A DNA stretch of 64,000 nucleotides, taken from Xanthomarina gelatinilytica. GTDB taxonomy: Bacteria; Bacteroidota; Bacteroidia; Flavobacteriales; Flavobacteriaceae. Position 1 is the first letter of the stretch, and each line of letters starts with the position of its first letter. The stretch lies in contig NZ_ANLA01000003.1 of the NCBI RefSeq assembly GCF_000348685.1, forward strand, positions 1 to 64,000, written 5' to 3'. The position numbers and the translations under genes are program-made. The notes beneath the pieces were generated by a model that worked only from the letters and a program-made list of their open reading frames with translations, did no database searches and had not been told where the DNA came from. Shown here piece after piece: positions 53,501 through 61,700 of the stretch.

Positions 53501-54440
53501 TATAAAGTCCGTTATTGGTGCCGATCCATAAAGTCCCTTGACGATCCACAAAAAGCGCTTGTAAAACCCCTAAAACATGGTTTAAGTCTGGTGGCATTTC
53601 TAATTTTTTAAAGGTCTGGTTTAAAACATGATATTCGTACATATAGGTTTTTCCCAATAAAAACATGGTGTGGTTCACCATATTGGAAATGCCATAAATT
53701 ATTTCGGGTGTTTCAAGTAATATTGGAGATTGCCCAAGTGTATAGGTGTACAAGGCATCATTCATTTTTAGTATAAAATTGGATGTTCCTGTTTGAAACA
53801 TCTTATTTATATTTTCTGCTTGATAAACAGGCTCCAATTCTTTTAAAGACTCATGATACACATAAATGCTATTGTTAAAAGCTAAAACTATTTGTCCATT
53901 ACTGGTTTCATTTATAAAAATATTGCCACCAAGATCATTGACTTTTTCAACAGGTCCAGACATTGTTTTTCTATAAAGCGCGTTTTCAGATTCAATCCAT
54001 AACACATCCTTGGATGTAATAAACAAATCGTAAATAATCATTCCTTTTAAAGCAGTGTCTCCTTCAATAAGATCAATTTTTTCAAACTCTTCGGTATCCT
54101 GATCAAAACGTATCAATCCTTCACCTTGTGTGCCTATCCAAAAAATACCTTCACTGTCTTGAACCATGGCACGAACCCAGTTTGCCGGAAGGGATTTGTG
54201 CTTTTGTGGATTGTAATGGTATGATTTTGTATTTGTTTCAAAAAATTTATAAAGGCCATCTTGTGTTCCAACCCAAATAAAACCTTCCCTATCCTGCATA
54301 ATAGAAGATATGTATTGATTATCCAATTCCCCTTCTATGGGGTTTAATCTAAGAAAATCAATGGCATTTGAAACTTTTGGTGCTTGCGAAAAGACCATCC
54401 AGGGAAACAAACAAAATAAAAGTAGCCTTAAGTATATCAT
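50568..54440 (-). CDS. Hybrid two-component system regulator (HTCS)
   Basis: The 1290-residue one-protein phosphorelay starts with a signal peptide (residues 1-18). About 20-660 are Reg_prop beta-propeller repeats (GFIWVGTQDGLYKF, GIFWIGTQGEGL, GTLWIGTNNGLYK). A Y_Y_Y domain (about 680-745, YFTIHFATNDYSFP) and one membrane helix (about 755-775) follow. The kinase has HisKA with SHEFRTPL (His801) and an ATPase domain with NLLSNAIKYAP and GVGVGLAL. A receiver has Asp1092 in IISDIMMPEQDG, and an AraC-type DNA-binding domain (about 1190-1285) ends the protein. HTCS proteins usually sense glycans and activate adjacent polysaccharide-utilisation loci; here the neighbours are fibre and lipoprotein genes. 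It probably binds the AACATAT operators (inference). Confidence 0.93.
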   Translation of the reverse strand: MIYLRLLLFCLFPWMVFSQAPKVSNAIDFLRLNPIEGELDNQYISSIMQDREGFIWVGTQDGLYKFFETNTKSYHYNPQKHKSLPANWVRAMVQDSEGIFWIGTQGEGLIRFDQDTEEFEKIDLIEGDTALKGMIIYDLFITSKDVLWIESENALYRKTMSGPVEKVNDLGGNIFINETSNGQIVLAFNNSIYVYHESLKELEPVYQAENINKMFQTGTSNFILKMNDALYTYTLGQSPILLETPEIIYGISNMVNHTMFLLGKTYMYEYHVLNQTFKKLEMPPDLNHVLGVLQALFVDRQGTLWIGTNNGLYKESIAGRLFKHVIPVHARRIIPDDEKLFIVGKDGLFEYEMETNTLKNLIPIRMFSAVKTSHGIWTAGLTNKLYQLDAQGMIKTHEIPSDNKNLFKIYGIVQDKNEFLWVSSWEGLHLVNLKGEVLSNFTFKNENGPYELKGLQLKIDKNDNLWIITVGNGIYKIPEISKVSSNEKPFDYEQFTKENPKKNTLNTNTAYEIFEADTGEIWFGMDSGINIYNPESRSFRSFKIGNDFFDKKTMAINSNAPGIYWISTIRNGIYVYDATKDRLINFNASDGLVSNACLFTSRLFYKNEFYFGTEKGIQVIAPKGFKFPEVHTKPVITEVDLYSKTSKSDTKFEIDKKNIKHTDHFDVHPDQSYFTIHFATNDYSFPKKLNYYYKLNNENSLWHEAESNFVSFTNLESGNYTFYVKSAYNILDDTPIASKQFTINAPWYKKTMAYVAYGLIFTAIIFSFYVLKLNQNMALNKLKAAKALDEFKTKLYTNISHEFRTPLTLISGPIDNQLAKSDLSKTDKKELTLVKQNANRLLNLVDQMLDLSMIDSGQIKLKVAQGNLAVLLKQIISAFQYKAKEKNIEISFHIHDLKTVWFDKDIIEKVSSNLLSNAIKYAPKNSKIIFEAMNQKDMLVMSIINNSKQVGKEDLTKLFQRFYQNNELSDGVGVGLALVRDLVSLSKGTIIANNLDANRIQFTVTLPISKEAFNESELLAHAISKKQDLDLDSVFAKTHTEKPSILIVEDEPDIRAFIVSMFLDSYQVMEAANGKIGIEKAKKQLPDLIISDIMMPEQDGMALCHEIKTNELTSHIPVILLTAKVGEVNEIQGIKTGADAYVTKPFSSEKLKVRVEKLIESRLKLQKHFSSTLTINPELAITSTETEFLKRLQTTLDKHITNPDFNSEALGKHMQISRTQLHRKLKAITGMTTSEFLRSQRLKLSLELLKKSDATMAEIAYQVGFNSPSYFNKCFKEIYGCTPQDYSLNP

Positions 54441-54490
54441 TAATAATGGATTCGTTACTTAAAGTTACTAAAAATGTTTTGATAACCTTA

Positions 54491-55684
54491 TTATAAAACT
54501 GCAGTTATTGCTTTGACCATTTTTTCAGCACGTGCTTTCACTTCTGCCTCGGTCCATGAAAGTTTAATCAAACACGAGATGTTTCTAGCTATATAATGAT
54601 CTGATTGGTCAAATGTTTTTGTTTGAAGATATTTTAACCCTTCTTTAACTTCATTGGAAATTGGGTACAAAGACTTTAGTTCTTTTAAATGCTCCCACTT
54701 TCTAATATAATGCCAGTTGTTATCATAGTAGTGAAAACAGGCATCCACACCATGGTCTTTAAAAGCTGACGATGCTTTTCTTGCTGTTTCTAAATCCGGT
54801 AAAAAGAAGCTTAAAAACGAATAACTTTCTTCTCCTCCTTCTGGAACGGTTCTGAAAGTGACTTCTGGAATCTCAGACAGGGCTTCCCTTAGTATGGTAT
54901 AATTTTTCTTTTGAATGGTCACAAATTCATCCAAACGTCTTAATTGTGCCAAACCAACAGCTGCATGAAGCTCAGATATTCTAAAATTATAACCTAAAAA
55001 CGGATGGGTTTCTGCGCCTCGATCCTTACCAACATGATCGTGACCATGATCTGAATAATGATCTGCATGCCTATAATATGCTTCATTATTTGTTAAGACT
55101 GCGCCACCTTCTCCAGCTGTAATAATCTTTACAAAATCTAAAGACAAACAGCCTAAATCGCCAATACTGCCTAAAGGTTTTCCTTTATAAGTAGCTCCTG
55201 TTGCTTGCGAAGAATCTTCAATTAAAATAAGATTATGTTTTTTACAAATAGCTTGCAAAGCCTCTAAATTTGCCATACTTCCACACATATGAACTGGCAT
55301 AACTGCTTTGGTTTTTGAAGTTATGGCAGCTTTAACTGCTTGAGGATCCATAGTTAAAGTATCATCTATATCAACCAGAACAGGAATGGCACCTAGCATC
55401 ATAATGGCCTCAAAACTTGCCACAAAGGTAAAGCTTGGCATAATCACCTCATCGCCTGCTCCAATGCCTGCACTTGCCAATGCAACAGACACAGCTGCTG
55501 TACCACTGGACACCAACTGCGCATGTTTAACCTCTAATACGGTTTCCAGCTCACTTTCAAGTTCCTTGGCCTTCCAATGGCCATTACGCATGCCATCAAA
55601 GCCATAACGCATTAGAACGCCGTTTTCTAAAACATCATTTAATTCTTTACGTTCCTTATCTCCAAATAATTCAAATCCTGGCAT
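54491..55684 (-). CDS. DegT/DnrJ/EryC1/StrS-family aminotransferase
   Basis: The 397-residue PLP enzyme is of the sugar-aminotransferase superfamily. It shows SSGTAAVSVALA (59-70, cofactor phosphate region), DEVIMPSFTFVAS, EDSSQATGA with Asp157, and the internal aldimine Lys186 in SLDFVKIITAGEGG. The family normally transaminates nucleotide-linked keto-sugars in surface polysaccharide synthesis, and some members are dehydratases. No glycan-synthesis genes are adjacent, so the substrate is open. It lies 51 nt upstream of the HTCS gene on the same strand; whether they share a transcript is unclear. Confidence 0.9.
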   Translation of the reverse strand: MPGFELFGDKERKELNDVLENGVLMRYGFDGMRNGHWKAKELESELETVLEVKHAQLVSSGTAAVSVALASAGIGAGDEVIMPSFTFVASFEAIMMLGAIPVLVDIDDTLTMDPQAVKAAITSKTKAVMPVHMCGSMANLEALQAICKKHNLILIEDSSQATGATYKGKPLGSIGDLGCLSLDFVKIITAGEGGAVLTNNEAYYRHADHYSDHGHDHVGKDRGAETHPFLGYNFRISELHAAVGLAQLRRLDEFVTIQKKNYTILREALSEIPEVTFRTVPEGGEESYSFLSFFLPDLETARKASSAFKDHGVDACFHYYDNNWHYIRKWEHLKELKSLYPISNEVKEGLKYLQTKTFDQSDHYIARNISCLIKLSWTEAEVKARAEKMVKAITAVL

Positions 55685-55760
55685 AATATTATTTTTATAT
55701 AAAATTACAATTTAATACAGAGGTTGACCTCTGTACCTACAATTTTCACTTTTTAAAACA

Positions 55761-56390
55761 TTACAGTTCTATAATACTTTCTGTAATGGATTTACGTACT
55801 TTTTTAAAATCGGCAAACATATCATCATCGGCACGATAACCAATTGGCAATAGCAACACAGATTTTAATCCTTGTTTTTTTAATCCCAATATGTCATCAT
55901 AGGCATTGGAATCAAAACCTTCCATGGGACAGGAATCAATCCCTTCCAATGCGCAAACGGTAAGAAGGTTTCCCATGGCTAAATAAGCTTGATTTGTTGC
56001 CCAGGCTTCAATTTTAAATAAAGTTTTGTTTTCAAAATCGGAAATTAAAAAATCTTGAAAAGGCTTTAAAATGGATTTTGAAGTATTCCTAATGGCATGA
56101 ACCCTATTGAAATACTCTGTTACAAATGCTTCATCAATATTTGTTTCAATACAAAACACCAACACATGGGAAGCTTGTGCAATTTGTTTTTGATTCATGG
56201 AATGTTGAACCAAATCTGCCTGTAACTCTTTATTATGAAGCACCACCAGTTTTATGGGTTGCAAGCCATAAGATGTGGCCGTCAAATTAAATGCTTGGTA
56301 TAACACTTCTAATTTTTCTTGTGAAATATATTTCGTTTTATTAAACGATTTAGTAGCATATCGCCATTGCAGTTGATGTATAATATCCAT
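55761..56390 (-). CDS. Nitroreductase-family NAD(P)H oxidoreductase
   Basis: The 209-residue FMN enzyme of the NfsB/NfnB type reduces nitro compounds, quinones or similar acceptors in the cytosol. Typical motifs are WRYATKSFNKTK near the N-terminus (FMN phosphate), ATSYGLQPIKLVV, NQAYLAMGNLLTVCALEGID and PMEGFD, and SVLLLPIGYRADDD with a Lys/Arg tail. The frame runs up to 56441, but ATG 56390 (MDIIHQLQWRYATKSF) matches the family start. It has its own short upstream region, divergent from the tRNA-Ser gene. Confidence 0.88.
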   Translation of the reverse strand: MDIIHQLQWRYATKSFNKTKYISQEKLEVLYQAFNLTATSYGLQPIKLVVLHNKELQADLVQHSMNQKQIAQASHVLVFCIETNIDEAFVTEYFNRVHAIRNTSKSILKPFQDFLISDFENKTLFKIEAWATNQAYLAMGNLLTVCALEGIDSCPMEGFDSNAYDDILGLKKQGLKSVLLLPIGYRADDDMFADFKKVRKSITESIIEL

Positions 56391-56504
56391 TTTCTTTACT
56401 ATAATAAGAACAACAAAAGTAATACTTGCAATTTGTTTCAACTAACGGATAATCAAAATATTCATTTTGATTAAAAAAATCTTTGGAAATTTTCAGTTTA
56501 TTTA

Positions 56505-56536
56505 TTTGAAAGAATCAAAAAAGGATTCTATATTTG
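56505..56536 (+). promoter_or_regulatory. Consensus promoter of the tRNA-Ser gene
   Basis: TTTG at 56505-56508, a 20-nt spacer and TATATTTG at 56529-56536 match the Bacteroidota housekeeping sigma consensus (TTTG, 19-20 nt, TAnnTTTG), 36 nt before the mature tRNA. Confidence 0.75.
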
Positions 56537-56572
56537 CACCCGCAATTAGGGAATACCTAATGAGACACTCAA

Positions 56573-56657
56573 GGAGAAATGGCAGAGTGGTCGAATGCGG
56601 CAGTCTTGAAAACTGTTGAGGGTCACACCTCCGGGGGTTCGAATCCCTCTTTCTCCG
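56573..56657 (+). tRNA. tRNA-Ser(UGA)
   Basis: The acceptor stem GGAGAAA/TTTCTCC and G discriminator enclose a cloverleaf. The anticodon loop is CTTGAAA with anticodon TGA, decoding UCA. A long variable arm GAGG...CCTC is typical of serine tRNAs, and the T loop is TTCGAATC. CCA is not encoded. A hairpin terminator follows. Confidence 0.95.
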
Positions 56658-56660
56658 CAA

Positions 56661-56693
56661 AAACCCTTGTAATTCAAGAAATTACAAGGGTTT
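56661..56693 (+). terminator. Terminator of tRNA-Ser
   Basis: AAACCCTTGTAAT and ATTACAAGGGTTT form a 13-bp stem with a 7-nt loop, followed by a T-rich stretch. Confidence 0.8.
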
Positions 56694-56809
56694 ATTAATT
56701 TTACAACTATAATTATACTCACCAGTTTTTATAAAGATTTACGTTAGGAGTTCTTTTTCTAATTGTCATTGTTAAAACTTTATTTACTTTTGATAGGTAG
56801 AAATTTCAT

Positions 56810-57742
56810 ATGAAACATCATTTAAGTACTCTTAACCTATTTCGTAAATTTAGTATAGTATTACTATGTATTGTGAGCTCTTACAGTCATTCACAAGATA
56901 TAGAACCTAGACGTTGGACCTCGATGCCTTTAGGAACCAACGTGGTTGGCGTAGGCCTTAGTCATGTTTTTGGCGATATTGACTTTGACCCTCTATTGCA
57001 GGCAGAAAACACTACTGTTACTGTAAATTCAATCGCGTTACAGTATGTAAGACCCTTTAAAATAGGAAACAAGCAAGCACGAATTGATGTTTTGATTCCT
57101 TATAGTTTTGCCCAGTGGGAAGGTTTGTTGGTGGGTGAACCAAAATCTGTAAAACGACAAGGATTTGCCGACCCAAGACTACGTTTGTCCTTGAATTTTA
57201 TTGGTCCGAAGGCCATGACCCTTAAAGAAATGCAGGAGTACATGAAAGCCAACCCTGTTTACACTACTGTTGGAGCCTCCATAGCCCTTAGCGTCCCATT
57301 GGGTCAATATGATGGTGATAAATTACTGAACATAGGTGCCAATTGTTTTGTTATTCGTCCTCAAATTGGATTTGTTCACAATTGGGGCTCCTGGTCTTTT
57401 GAATTGACAAGTTCAGTCTTTTTCTATACCAATAACAACGATTTTTATATTGATAAGACCAAAAAACAAAAACCACTATTTGCCATGCAAACACACCTTA
57501 ACAAACAATTTAAACACCGTATCTGGTCGTCCTTAAGTTTTGGTTATGGTCAAGGAGGCAACTCCATAGTAAACAGGCAACCTAAAGACGATGAACGTGG
57601 TAACTTTATTGGAGGTCTCTCAGCTGGTATGCCCATTTCTAAAAAACACTCCATAAAAATCGCTTATGCCACAACCATCACTTTTAAAGAGGTTGGAGCA
57701 AATACCAACGGATTTGTGTTTGGTTGGTCAACTTTATTTTAA
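56810..57742 (+). CDS. Outer-membrane transporter-like beta-barrel protein
   Basis: The 310-residue protein has a signal peptide (to about residue 29, ending SYSHSQ). A body of amphipathic beta strands follows, with EPRRWTSMPLGTNVVGVGL, FADPRLRLSLNFIGP and a terminal FVFGWSTLF aromatic end typical of outer-membrane barrels. The pattern matches the phenol-degradation MetA-like transporter family (Phenol_MetA_deg), whose members are often named simply 'transporter'. The substrate is unknown. It is monocistronic on the plus strand and converges with the porP/sprF-like gene. Confidence 0.8.
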   Translation: MKHHLSTLNLFRKFSIVLLCIVSSYSHSQDIEPRRWTSMPLGTNVVGVGLSHVFGDIDFDPLLQAENTTVTVNSIALQYVRPFKIGNKQARIDVLIPYSFAQWEGLLVGEPKSVKRQGFADPRLRLSLNFIGPKAMTLKEMQEYMKANPVYTTVGASIALSVPLGQYDGDKLLNIGANCFVIRPQIGFVHNWGSWSFELTSSVFFYTNNNDFYIDKTKKQKPLFAMQTHLNKQFKHRIWSSLSFGYGQGGNSIVNRQPKDDERGNFIGGLSAGMPISKKHSIKIAYATTITFKEVGANTNGFVFGWSTLF

Positions 57743-57775
57743 TACATAATTTTTCTTCCCTTTTATCATGTAATT

Positions 57776-58747
57776 TTAGTGAACTGGTGTTTGTGTACAC
57801 GGACAGTTGCTTATACCTTGTAGAAAGTCCAAGCCTATAGTTATCATATGCGTTCCTGAATTGTAACCTATTAGGTCATTAATGGTGATTTGATACGAAT
57901 AGGCAAAATAGAAGTTGGACTTTTTAATACCTGCCATGGGGCCAAGATTCAAAGGATCGAAAAATTGGTCGTTTAAGAAACGATAAGAGATCCCTCCCCA
58001 AAAATAGTCCTCTCGCCTATCGTACTTTCTAACTTTAATATTGATATCGGTACTGGAACGATTGTCGCTATCAAAGTATTGAAAAAATACAGAAGGTTCA
58101 AATTCCAGTTTTTTATTTAATTTGCTTTGAAGTGTTATTCCTGTATACACTTGGTAGTTTAACAGCAAATCGGGTTCTATCCCAACATAATCGTCTATGT
58201 CTTTTGGTAAAATATTATTTGCATTTAAACTGAAATAAAATCCTTTATTTCTATACAAAACACCTACATCAAAGTTGTTGTTGGATATGGACCTATCGTC
58301 TGTAACACGTGGATCGATGATAGGTGTTTCATATGTTGGTCTAAATTCATCAATATCTATTCTGAAACTGTTTAGGTTATATGAAATTCCGAAGGACAAA
58401 TACTGCTTCGAGTAATAATCCAAAATAAGATGGTGCGCAAAAGACACCTTCAAACCCTTTTGAAGCGTGTATCCGTTTTTATCATTATACAATGAAATTC
58501 CTACACCTGATCGGTCGGCAATTCTAAAATCGGCATATAAGGACTGATTGTCTGGTGCATCCTTGATGCCAACCCATTGGGTTAAACCATTGGCCCGAAT
58601 CTTTAAATTATCGCCAATTCCAGCATAAGTAGGAGAAATCACAAAGGGATTATCGGCTAAATATTGCGTATATACAGGCAAATTCAACTCTTGACCGTAA
58701 CTTTGTGCTAAGATTAAGAAAAGAGAATATATAATTAGTTTTTTCAT
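57776..58747 (-). CDS. PorP/SprF-family T9SS outer-membrane protein
   Basis: The 323-residue protein has a signal peptide (MKKLIIYSLFLILAQSYGQ) followed by the family opening LPVYTQYLADNPFVISPTYAG and ISLYNDKNGYTLQKGLKVSFAHHL. It ends with a beta-barrel pattern. PorP/SprF proteins sit in the outer membrane and are needed for secretion or anchoring of partner SprB-like adhesins with type B C-terminal domains. The gene is 33 nt downstream of such an adhesin gene on the same strand, the standard pairing, so I infer that it serves that adhesin. Confidence 0.93.
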   Translation of the reverse strand: MKKLIIYSLFLILAQSYGQELNLPVYTQYLADNPFVISPTYAGIGDNLKIRANGLTQWVGIKDAPDNQSLYADFRIADRSGVGISLYNDKNGYTLQKGLKVSFAHHLILDYYSKQYLSFGISYNLNSFRIDIDEFRPTYETPIIDPRVTDDRSISNNNFDVGVLYRNKGFYFSLNANNILPKDIDDYVGIEPDLLLNYQVYTGITLQSKLNKKLEFEPSVFFQYFDSDNRSSTDINIKVRKYDRREDYFWGGISYRFLNDQFFDPLNLGPMAGIKKSNFYFAYSYQITINDLIGYNSGTHMITIGLDFLQGISNCPCTQTPVH

Positions 58748-58780
58748 CTTGAATCGTTTTAAAATTTTAATCCCCTAGGT

Positions 58781-61700
58781 TTATCTGTACAATGTAAAAT
58801 GTCCAACAAAATCCCTATTGTCATTAGGATCATTAAGTCTTACCACATACCAGTAATCTCCAGTAGGAAGTTCTTTCCCTTGATAAGTGCCATCCCAGGT
58901 TTGACCAACTCTTAAGGTCGCAATTTTTCTACCATATCTATCGAAAATATCAAAGTCAAGATTTGGATAATGAACCACGCATCCCGGAGCCCAACCATCC
59001 AGAACACCATCGCCATTTGGCGTAAAGTAATTAGGGATGCACACATCCACATAATCGAAATGTCTGGATGCTGTTGCCACACACCCATTACTATCTGTAA
59101 CGGTTACTGTATAGGTTCCAGATTCTGAAATTACAAACACATTGGTGCTTCCATAAGATTCTCCATTCAAGGTAAATTCATACTCTCCAGAACCTCCTGA
59201 GGCAACTGCAATGATTTCATTTATTTCGCCATCGTTTAAAACCAGGGTTAAAGGATCGAAAGATGTAATATCAAAGAGTTCCGTTCTTTGAATACAGCCA
59301 TTGGTATGTCTTACATCTATATAATGACCAGTTCCAGGAACAACATCCACAAACACATTGCTAGCCTGATAAGGGCCTCCATCCAAGGAATAATCCAAAT
59401 CTTCTGGATTGGAAATGCTTTCATCTACAAGAACAGTTACAATATTACTTGAGGCATTGTTGACACAGGTATACTCTATTTCAACAAAAGGATTGATTCT
59501 AACAGATTCTGGGAACGTGATATTCCATTCAGATTCACAACCTTGACTATCGCGTACATAAACCATATGGTCTCCTCCACCCAATCCAGTAAAATCAAAC
59601 TGTGTTTGTCCTAAAGTTCCGGTTGTGTAAGGACCATTATAATCGCCTATGCTTACAGAATAAGGAGGTGTACCACCAGAAATATCTATACTAAATTCAC
59701 CATCTAAATCCCCTTCACAAACCTCTGGAACAATGGAATTAGGCACAATGCTTATTACAACAGGTGCAGGTTCGTTAATGGTGAAATTAAGCATCACATA
59801 ACATCCCAGCTCATCTTGCACGATTACATCATAGGTTCCCGGCTCTAAGTCTTCAAAAACATTGGTATCAAAAAACTGATTTAATTGTGGTGAAATAGCA
59901 TACATGATCAATCCTGTTCCACCCGAAGCGTTAATGGTTACAGATCCATCGTTTGCACCATAACAAGTGACATTTGATACCGTAAAAGGCGCAGTTAATG
60001 GAGCTGATGGCTCAGTAATATCAAAAGGAGCTGATATGGCTAAACAATCACCACTTTCCACATGCACTTGATAGCTTCCAGCTGGAAGCTCTGTAAATAC
60101 CCCTGGACTATTTTGAGTTGCAGGAATGGTATTTCCACTAGCATCCTGCATCGTGTAAACATAGTTTCCTAAACCACCTTGAGCAGTAGCCACAACCACA
60201 CCAGTAGCATCTCCTGTACAATTGATGGTTGCATTTGTCAAGGACAAATTAAGGGTTAATGTTGGCAATGGTTCAATCGTTATTTCATTTGAAACGATTG
60301 CGATACAGCCATTGGCATCTTGCACATAATAGGCATGTGTTCCTACAGGAACTGGGAAGGTGGTAGATGTCGCAAAAGATCCCAAAACTGGTGTCAACGT
60401 ACTGTTATCGCTATAAGTATAAGGCCCTGTCCCACCTGTGGCGCTTAAAGTAAGTGTGGCTTGGTTTAAACAGGTTTGGGTTGTTTCTGCCACCAAACTG
60501 GCTTGTATTGGAGTTGGTTGCGTAATAACAATATCTGCTGAAGTAAAACTACAGCTATAGGCATCTGTTACCAAAACTTGATAGGTTCCTACTCCAAGAT
60601 TTCCAAACACAGGCGACGTCTGTGGTCCGGAAGAACTGATGGTAGGTGAAAGCATATTCAAGGTATAAGAGTAATTACTTCCCTGTCCTCCCGTAATATT
60701 TGACACAGTAATAGTTGCATTGGCATCCCCAAAGCATGCCAGCAATGTCGCACTAGGTGTTACAGTTGCATTTATTGGTGTTGGCACGTCCAATGTAAGC
60801 GTTTGTGAGGCTATACAACCACCAGCATCCATAACATTTACGGTATAGGTTCCAGCAGCTAGATTTTCAAAAGTTCCATTGGAAGAATAAGCTACCGAGG
60901 CCGCTCCTGTTAATTCATATTGATAAGTTCCCCAACCACCAGTTGCTGTGGCAGTGATAGTGCCCAAATTATTGGTACAGGTAACATTGGATGTTTCCAA
61001 AGCAACAATCGCCAAAGGCTCTGTAGGTGATGTAATGGTCACCACATTGGTTGTTGTGGCACAAAACGGACTGGCCGTTTCTGTAACCTGAACAGTATAA
61101 TTTCCAGCCAATAATCCAGAAATGGTTTGTGGGTTTGTACTTGTGTCTGTAGCTATTGGTCCTAAAACCGATGTTCCTGAGTTATCAAAAACTTCATAGG
61201 TATACGTTCCAGAATATCCACTAACGTTAATTTCCATAGCACCATTGGTATCGCCAAAACAGGTTACAGCAGTTGTAGCTGTAGCCATGGCATCAATGGT
61301 ATCAAATGGAGCCACTGTATAAGCTGCTGTGGCAATGGTACAACCTGTATCTAAATCGGTTATTAGGAAATAATAATCTCCTGGTGATGAGATAGCAAAG
61401 ATGTTGGAAGCTTGTGCTGTGCCATTTGGCAACATTTCATATTCAAAATTACCTGATCCACCTGTAACGGTAATAGCTATGGAACCTGTATTGTTACAGT
61501 CAATTGGTGTTGCTTCTGCCACAGTTGCCATAGTTAAGGTTGGCAATGGTAATATATTTACTGTATTGGTAGCAATACAGCCATTGGCATCTTTCACATA
61601 AATATCAATGGTTTGTGCACTTCCTGTATCTAAGATATCAAACACATTGGTGCCAAAATAATTGATGCCATCAATACTATAGGTATAAGAAGGGGTTCCT

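Noticed and set aside
37763-54440. Prophage or tail-like contractile system, suggested by S74 and fibre repeats.
   Set aside because: No capsid, portal, sheath, baseplate, integrase or lysis gene is present, and the fibre proteins have Sec signal peptides.
50568-54440. Polysaccharide-utilisation locus associated with the HTCS.
   Set aside because: No SusC/SusD-like, glycoside hydrolase, lyase or sulfatase gene was found within the window.
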